Below, piece by piece: positions 33,660 through 43,000 of a stretch of 64,000 nt of DNA; within the stretch, counting starts at the first letter, position 1, and each line of letters begins with the position of its first letter. The stretch comes from Anodontia alba (taxonomy: Eukaryota; Mollusca; Bivalvia; Lucinida; Lucinidae): the NCBI GenBank assembly GCA_964016985.1, contig OZ024823.1, positions 113,855,459 through 113,919,458 on the forward strand, read 5' to 3'. A model generated the notes under the pieces. The model worked only from the letters and a program-made list of their open reading frames with translations, was not told where the DNA came from and did not search any database. Both the position numbers and the translations under genes were made by a program.

Positions 33660-36600
33660 TCCACTGATGGGCTAGGAAACTCCTGTGAGGACAAACAACT
33701 TTATCAGATTAATGGCGACAGTTAGATGGCTACAACCCAAGGTTTGTTGGCAACAGTTTTGCTGCCAGAACGCTATATGTCCCCAGCCATTTTATTACAC
33801 AGGCATAAAATTTTTAAACATTACAACTGCTGATTACAGAGTATGACGTTAGTTGTTTGGCAAGTTTGAAATAAACAATACAGGGTTCCGGACGATGACT
33901 GAGTTTGTTCTCTAGATCTTGAAGTTTTGCGGATCAAGCAATCCAACTGACTTGACAAAGACTGAAGTAGCAATTTCTTTTCACCCCCACCCCCCACCCC
34001 TATTGGCTTTACCCCGAGTTAGGACCGATTTGTGAACTGCAGACAGGCTTTGTAGACAGGCTGTTGGTGTCCCGGTGGGGGCTGGTTGTGCTCCTCTTGT
34101 TGCGGGTTTGTTTCTTTTTTGTTGTGGGGGGTGGTTTCGTGGGGTCTCTCTCGCGTGGAAGTCGGGCTGGCGTTGTTGAAGCTTTCAATTCAGCTTCTGG
34201 ATACCTTGGCGGTTTGTTGGATATTGACAATGTTTGCTTTGACCGGGTTGTGGGCCGGATGTGCCCTGCGGGGCTCCAATTGGGTGGAGCCAATTCTTCC
34301 GATGCCGGGGCGCCTTTTTTGGGTTTGAGTCTGTGTGTATCTAGCGGTACAGTTTCCGCCAGAATTTATGATAGACGGGACGATTTTGATTTTGATATAG
34401 TCAATTTCCCTTTTCTGGATGGCGATGTCCCCCGACGTGCCTCATGTGGGGTATGCATGTCTCGGCTTGTGAGATTCGCCGGGGCTTCTTCAGGTCTTAA
34501 TGACTTTGACTACCGTAATGGGACCCTTGCTGCCGGGCTTCTTGGGCGGGGCTGTCGTTGTTTTTGGCTTCGTAGGGCGTTTTCGGGGCTTTGTCGCGGA
34601 CGCGGTGCCATGTTTGGGAGGTATGGCGTCGGTCTGGGAGCGCTTCTGCGGGAGGGTGTGTCGGAGCCCGAGTTTTGCGGTGACTTGGTGTGCGGATTTA
34701 GAAGTTGTAGGTGAATCTGGCTTTTCGGGGCGGTTCGGGGAGCTTGTTGACCGTTGTGGAGGAGTTGGCTGTGGTCTGGGTGTTGTGCCTGGTTGTCGGC
34801 CCGGTCATTGTTGGTGGCTGTGCTTCGCTCTTTGGTTGCGCGGCGGCGGTTCGGGCCTCGGGCTCGGTGGCGGCCTCTTCGTGGGGCTTTGACCAGTGGG
34901 TTGGGGCTTGACGATGTGTCTTTGGTTTGGCCCGCCGTGGTTCAGCTGTTGGTTTTCATTTACTCTGGTATACAGTGGAATTAGCCATGAGTGCTCGTCT
35001 TTGTTTGTTGTGGTGATTGGTTTGGTTTTTGTGTTCTCGCTTTGGTGCACTGGCTGGGTTGGGGGCCTTTGTGCGGGCCGGGTTTTTGTGTGTTTCTGTA
35101 TTAAGAGTAGCATCGGGACCCAGGATGAAGTTAGCTAGCTGCGAAAGTGCTTTAAACCCCCCGGTGGTTTGCTCTGCCGACCGTTCTAAGGCGGTGGTCC
35201 CGGTGTTGGTCTTACTCTTTGTTGCATTGTAGTTTGTTCAGCGGGGCGATTTGTTGTGTGTCTTTCCGTGTGTCGTTTTGTTCTTGTGTTTTTCGGTCCT
35301 TTTGGTGTTGCGGTTGCCTCGCTTGGGGAAGAGTGCTTAGTGCTTTTCGTACGTTTGTTCGGTTTGTGCTTGTTTAGATTTGTTGGTTTCCTCTTCCTCT
35401 TGGGGTCTGGGAAGGGCTGCGGTTTGTGATTGTGGCACTCCCTGGACTTTTCTCTTACCTTTTTTGTAATTTCAAGTGTTCGTTATATATTTAGCATCAG
35501 TGCGAATAAAAAGTCTGTCTAAAGCGGTATTTCTGCTGCAGTTTCTCTTCATTCGTTTAAACGATCCGCTTTCTGGCGTACTGTTTTGCCAAGTCATTTC
35601 ATGTCAATCGACAATTATTTGATGCCTTGCGAGGACTCTGTTCTGTGAATTTGGCCTTTGCCTGGTATCTTCAGACTGAATTTTACTATGAAGCTGGTCA
35701 AAACTATTCTGGGCCCAGTTGTTCAAAACTAACGATATCGTTAGCTAACGTATCGTTAAAACTTTGATCATTAAATATGGCTTGTACGCTAATAGTTTAG
35801 CTGAAAAAATGTGAGTAGCTTTTGCAGCTACTCACATTTTTTTCAACAAAAATACCTGTGAATTAGATATTGTACTTACTAGAACAGTTAACATTTTAAC
35901 ACTAACGAACTCGTTAAGCTAACGATGCTTTGAACAACTGGGCCCTGGTGTCATTATGGTTTGTCATACTAAGGGTATACATGATCATTTGTTTAATGAC
36001 TGTGCTGCCATCAATAGAACTACACCTCCGCCTTTAGACACGCCTAAAACTTTTAACCAACTGTGCCATTATTGTGTATCATAAGAAAGACAAAGGGCGT
36101 ATGACATGATAATGATGATTTCTTCTACCTTTGGTGAATGTGTTGCCATCAACAATGCTATATCTCCGCCCTTAGACACGCCTACAACTCCTAATCCATT
36201 GTGGAAGACGTCTGGGTGTGAATTCATCCAGTCTATGGCTTCCTGTAAACAAGTACAAATTTCAAACCGAATACCAAAAATGACCGTCACGAAAGTTACA
36301 CTAGGCAACAAATTAAAGCACTGACTCGATTGCCTCTGAGTGTAGGCTGTGAAAGTGATCCTGGACGGTGACATAAGACGGTTTCATTTAACTCCTAACT
36401 TCTGTAACCTGAGCAAACAGTACAGCATCACGAAAACATGCCTATATAAATTTGACCCCTTTCAACCCCACTTTTATATAGTAAAACTGGGGTTTACAGG
36501 GGTATTCATTATTTTTCTAATTTTGCTAAATAACATAGATTGTGGGTACTCGTTAGAACCGCCTCGGCGAGGCGGTTCTAACGAGTACCCACAATCTATG

Positions 36601-39329
36601 TTTTGAGCAGAAATATGAAAAATATCGGGGGTTTTATCTGAAAATGTTTAGAGATTTTGGAGGTGAAATCTTCTATATGTTTAAATAGGCATGTTTTCGT
36701 AATGGGTACTGATCAATGTCCGAGCATTAAGTCCAGTCCAGTTATGCAGATAACCCTCTTTACACAGCATTTTGATGTCACAGAAACATGAAGGTGCGGC
36801 GATAAAAACCGTTGCCAGGGTTTCGTACAAATGTTATCTGCGTCAATTAAATTTATTAGTCAGCATTAGTCACGCGGACAAGAGTAATATAACTCAGGTT
36901 CTTTAGTAATTTTGGATCGTTTGATAAACAATCGACCCAAAACAGTTCAGTTCGGGAACAGAGCTCGATTCGAAGACAACAGGTTGTGGGTTTCATAATG
37001 TGAACAATTGGTTGGGCCGTCTAACAAGCGGTTTGATTTCATTGGTCAATGATAATCATGTAGACAACAACCTTAAGGAAATTTGGGTTTATGTATACTT
37101 TGTAAACAATCGACCCCAAAAGAGGGATGGTTGAGACTGCGTATCATCACACTGATGGTCGTCCAAATAACGTATATGCCAATTCATGAGAAAAGGGCAT
37201 TCGCCTTAGAAAGGGAAGCATTAAGAGCGGCCTGTAAATCCGCTTAGATCAGGGCCTTCGCTTACAAAGTCACTGGACACTGTACATGGAGTAAACAGTG
37301 AAAATCCGTACCTACAACAATTCAAAATGAATAAGTTAAGGCAAATCAGATAAAATAACACCAATAACATTACTCTTCATTATCTAAAAATGAGAGCAGT
37401 TGTCCAGGGAAAGTGAACATCTCGTACCTTACTAGGTATATCGGAGAAAGTAAATGTCAGTTAAAAGTCACAAATAGTTCGTTAATTAACTGCATTACAG
37501 AAGTGTGCAAGTTATTGACGAGTTGCCTATGATGCCCATAGAATTTCTTTAATATGAATAGATATATATGGGGACTTTGTCATTATTTTTCTCACAAGTG
37601 AGGCAAGTTTTTTTTACTTCTCTTTTGCATTCCTGCATATCACTCCCCTTCGGAAAAGGGGTCTACTCTTTCCTTTTAAAGTACACCCCTTTTCAGTAGG
37701 GAGGCAATAACAATGTTGATAGAGTTGTCTCTCTTAAAAGTGAATTTATTTAACATATCTAAGCTTTAAGTAAACCTGAATCATCAGCTTTGAAGTAAGA
37801 TGCCGTCCTCTTCAGATGACGTCATTACAAAGAGTAAGCTCTTGTATATTGGTTCAGTTGTGCAGCAAATGCTGCATACAAGGGAGAGGAAGGATTATTA
37901 CTGTAACTAAAATTCAGGTCACTGTAGGATAAACTCATCAAGCTTTTCATATACTTCATCAAGCTTATCATATACTTTATTGCACAGTTCCCGTGTCGTC
38001 AGTTTCGGGTAGACTTTCCAAACGTAAAGCATAGATGATGAGCCTGGCAGTGTTCATATTGTCAAGTTCACCTTCACTTTCACATTTGGTTGAATGGAAT
38101 ATGATTTGACATTAAACATCACGAAAACATGCCTATATAATTTTGACCCCCTTAAGCCCCACTTTTATATAGTAAAACCGGTGTTTACAGGGGTATACAT
38201 TATTTTTCTTATTTCTGCTCAAAAACATAGATTGTGGGTACTCGTTAGAACCGCCTCGGCGGTTCTAACGAGTACCCACAATCTACGTTTTGAGCAGAAA
38301 TATGAAAAATATCAGAATTTTTTATCTAAAAATCTTCATTTTTTTGGTTGTAAAATTTTTAGGATATTTGAATAGGCTTGTTTTCGTAATGTACAAGTAA
38401 TTTATAAGAAAAGACATCATGTATGTATATGTATATGAATCTGCAATGCAGACAAGTTTTTCTTGCCTGGCATGAGGAGTCCGTAGGCAAAGTCGATCAC
38501 ATATGAGTACAGAAATAAATCAGCAAGTAAAGTTATACAATTTGTTCCCTATGGAATTAGTTTAATCATATTTTATTGCCAAATAATAAACAAGCAAATA
38601 GGTTGGACCACAAGTTCTCACAACATTAGATAAGGTCAAAAACAAGATATAACACACAACATGGGATGCTACGGACAGCTAAAATATTTGTCCAGCATCC
38701 ATGAATAAATTGAGAAAATTATCTTTATCATCAAATACTCCTCCTTCACAAGTCATGTGTATGGCGTTACATTTTGTAAACCAAGGCAAGGTAGCTTTGT
38801 ACAATAAGCAGTTTAAACTTAATCCCACCAAAAGTTTGACGCTTGAATATTTGAGTATTTCTTACCATAAAATATTCTAAGTCTAAATCATACAACGTAT
38901 CAGGAAGATCTTCATATCTAAAGTAGGGTAGACTGAGACTAGCAATACCTCTTGAAGCAAGCAATGCCGAGCGGAACTCTATAATTCCCCCAGCAGTGCC
39001 GAACAAATCTATAACCCCTGGGAATGGACCGTCACCTGAAAACAACGGAAGAAAGAAAAGATCAGGTGAACAAAGCAAGTAAATCAATTACGTGATCCAT
39101 TTTGTAATTATATAACATAGTCAGTCGTGCATTTGTGTGTAAACTACATAACAAAGTAAATCGAGTTCAGGTGCACGGGCGCATCTCAAACAGATTACAG
39201 CTAAAGCTATATGGTATGTCTTTATATATATAAATTCTTTCCTTACAGAGTAGTCCCCTTTTCAGAAGGAGACAAAATATTTCACAGAGTTCTCACCCTT
39301 GAAAGTGTATTAATTCCCCTTAGAGAAGA

Positions 39330-39391
<62 letters not shown>

Positions 39392-39999
39392 CCAGAAAAG
39401 AAAAAAGTAAAAGTGCCTTGAAATCTGTGAAAATTTAATTTCTTAACGCATTTCACTATTATCAATGATGTAGATCATCAGAAGACGTTTAAAATGGCGT
39501 TGGTTTCTATAGGAACAACACCCTCCGCCACCGAGTCACCGTTCATAAGCAACAAATTAGAGATGCTTCAACAAGAATGTTATACGTAAGTGGACATATC
39601 GATTATTGCGCCAGGAACCAATTTACAAAATTTAAAATCTGGCCACTTTATAAAATGCAGAATGATAATAATGCTGCAAGAAAAATGAAAGAAAATTATT
39701 TTATACATTTATTCAAGCCAAACTTAAACAGGCATACTTAATTTATCAAGCATCTGTTAATCTTTTTTCGCGATTTTGAACGTTATTTTGTATACTTATT
39801 GTGTGACGTTGTTTCCTGTCTTTTGTAACGTTGTTCCTATAGAAACCAACGCCATTTTAAACGTCTTCTGATGATCTACATCATTGATAATAGTGAAACA
39901 CGTTAAGAAATTAAATTTTCATATATTTCAAGGCACTTTGACTTTTTTCTTTTCTGGATATATTATCCTGTATTGTGGACTTTGTCTGTTTTGACATAT

Positions 40000-40080
<81 letters not shown>

Positions 40081-43000
40081 TTGGGAAAAGGAGCATAACA
40101 TCTTACAAAAACTCTTTTGGTAGCACTGGATCCAGAAAGGATGCTGAAATGATAGGCGTTAAACTATATGTTGAGAGTTAATCATTAACAGTGCAAATGG
40201 TTTGTTTACCTGAGGCCTTTCGGCTTTCGCCTTCTTCAGAGGTTTTCTATTTTAAAAAATGACATAAAAATGTAAAATTTACGAATAAAAGATTATGCCC
40301 TTTTCGGGCCCATGTTATCTGGCCCGCTGCGACTTGATAACTGATCGTGTTTAGATATATGTGAAATGTAAACAATACGCGTAAACACAACGTGCAAAAG
40401 GTATAGAGCTTATCTTCAAAACGTATAAAGCTTATCTTTACTATCAACACCACTGTGCTCATATACGCAATGTATACAATGCACATAAACCTTACATCGA
40501 AAGGGATATACACCAAACTGAGCGTTCTTCACCAATACGTAAGGCAAATGGGCCCATATATATACTCAACCAGAGGCTTATAATTTTACTAACGGGGCTA
40601 TCAGCTCCCCAGTACAGGTGTGCAGCATGTAGTGTGCGGGTTCCTATCATTTGATGGGCTGCGTACTGAGAGTTATCAGGAATACAATCTAGCTCTCTTA
40701 GTATATGGTATGATAATAGCTTTTACCTCTGTAGTACTTCATTAAATGTCTACAGAAATAATAATTACACATGCCAGTTGCACAGTCAAAGAAAACAAAA
40801 TCAACAGATGACATTTTGAAATATTTTTCTGATTTGTTCCAGAAAACATGGTTTGAAATTTCATGCAAACTGAAAGTTTGCATGAAATATCAAAATAGAA
40901 GAAAAAAAATGTCATCAAATTTTAGTCTGTTGACTTTGTCCTGAACGTGGTAAATGTTAAAATTTGAAATCATTTCTTAATCGGAAATTAATTTGGAGCA
41001 AGGGCTATATAAACCCTTTAATGACAATCACTGCTGACGCCAACTAGCCAATGATATGACACTTTCCTCCTGTAAGTCGTTTCGAGGGTCATAGCCCCGT
41101 TAGTAGAATTATAAGCCTCAGATTCAACGCCACTGAAAACGCTTCATCTATTTTAGATATACATATTTCATATCCCCGGGGGACCAACGGTCGGTGTCAA
41201 TGAATGCGACTTATCATAAGGAACAACTATATGGTTTAGGGGTGGGGTTCTGAACGGGTCCTGAGATATTAATTATTTGAACTGGAAGGGTGGGGCATAT
41301 TCCCTATCCCCGGGGGACCCATGGTTGATGTCATATGTAATATGTATATCTAAAATAGATGACGCGTTTTCAATGGCGTTGAGTATATAATATCCGCAAA
41401 CAAAAAAGGTAAAATAAAATACGAAAGGTACGTAAAAATGCCTTGTAATGACTACGACCTCTGTCCAAACATTTAGGTTAAATATAGTACATTTGTATGT
41501 TTCTATAAATGCACTAAAACTCACCCGGTGGCAAGTAAAGGACACCTCTCAAATTCCCATCTCTAACCACCTGCCTCCGCAACCCTAAAGCCTTGTACCA
41601 TCTATCCACAGACCCTAGACATATGGGGTCGGGCAATGTTTTGTGAACAGTGTCAGCTGATAGATGGTTATTATATACAGCTATGTTTGTTGTAACAGGT
41701 GAATTGATATCCTTTTTCATCAGTCTAAGACCTTCTCGTTGCCCAGGTGCCTGGACCATACTCCAAAAGATACCCATAGGTGACACACCTGGAACAGATA
41801 GGAGAGAGAATGATATGACACGAAAATATTTAACCCATTTTAGACTGTATCAACTCCCCTATACTATTATACTGGAAGAGTCCAATTTCAGTTTTAGGTA
41901 TGTCAGGTTTATGTGATTTAGACAATCCTAGAGTAAAATGGCTAAACTATTTGCAAACAGTGGAGACCCTGATCAGACGCCGCATTCTGCGGCGTCTGAT
42001 CTGGGTCTCCACTGTTTGCCACTCACCCATTTAGGGATCTTCAGACTAAACTTGGTTAAGCCAAATCAAGTGAAAATTTGTCTAAAGACAAATACGAAAT
42101 GTCGGATATTGACCATATGGATAGTTGGGCCACTGAAGATTGTGGTATGATGATCTACCCTACCACCTTGTTTAAAGTGATTGGATACACCCGTTTGATT
42201 TTCGACCATTCTCTACAAGGGAGAAAACTTTTGTGACTTCCAGTTTGTTTTCGTGCACACCATGCCCTTCCAAAAAACAGTCTACTCTAAAAGGAAAGAA
42301 TTTGCTCCCAAGGGAGCATGTTCTTTCGTTTTAGAGTAGATCTATTTTAAGAAAGAATACCAAATAACTTTGATAGAACAGTCTCTCTTGAAAGTCTGCT
42401 CATTCCTCTTTAAGGGTAATCATGTCTTCAGACAAGGCCGTTTACAATCAAAATTAATAATATGTTTCTGGTTTTTCAATGTTAACATAGATTGTGGTTA
42501 CTCAATAAGGCACTACTAATGAGCACCCGGAACATACATTCTGGCGGGCCACATGCTGCCCGCACCTTGTGGTATTAAGGTGCACCTTACCATCTTACTT
42601 AAGAAGACAGAATACACTTACAGATGATGTAATTCTATCAAAATGGTTTTGTCTCCCTTCTACTCTAAATTGAAAGAATTCGCTCTCAAGGGGAAAAACG
42701 CCTTATCTGCAGTTATGACGCTCCTTTGAAAATTAACCCTTGCCATGCTGAATAAATTAAGATGCCACGCCCATTTCTAACTGACAGCCAGTCAGATTAC
42801 TTAATCCAGATTGTGAATAAAAATTCACACAGTGAATGACAAACAGTGCAGATCCAGATCAGTTGGCTTCTCAAAAGCCAACTGATCTGGATCTACACTG
42901 TTTGCAAAATGCAGGGTATATTCGGACTCAGTAGGACATTGGTTAAAAATCTCAGCATGCACAGCGAATACTGTGCTGTTGTAACTAGGATGCAGATCGT

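Noticed and set aside
34064..34892. Long plus-strand frames that look like novel Gly/Val/Leu-rich membrane proteins
   Set aside because: They are out-of-frame or A-to-G altered readings of a reverse transcriptase; family RT motifs remain visible and the hydrophobic look comes from loss of A-containing codons.
40200..40260. Hammerhead-ribozyme-like text on the minus strand (ctgaaga..ggcgaaagcc..gaaa)
   Set aside because: CUGANGA, a short stem II and GAAA are present, but the closing base pair of stem II is mismatched and I could not form convincing stems I and III. A second CTGATGA..GAAA at about 39870 also lacks stem II.
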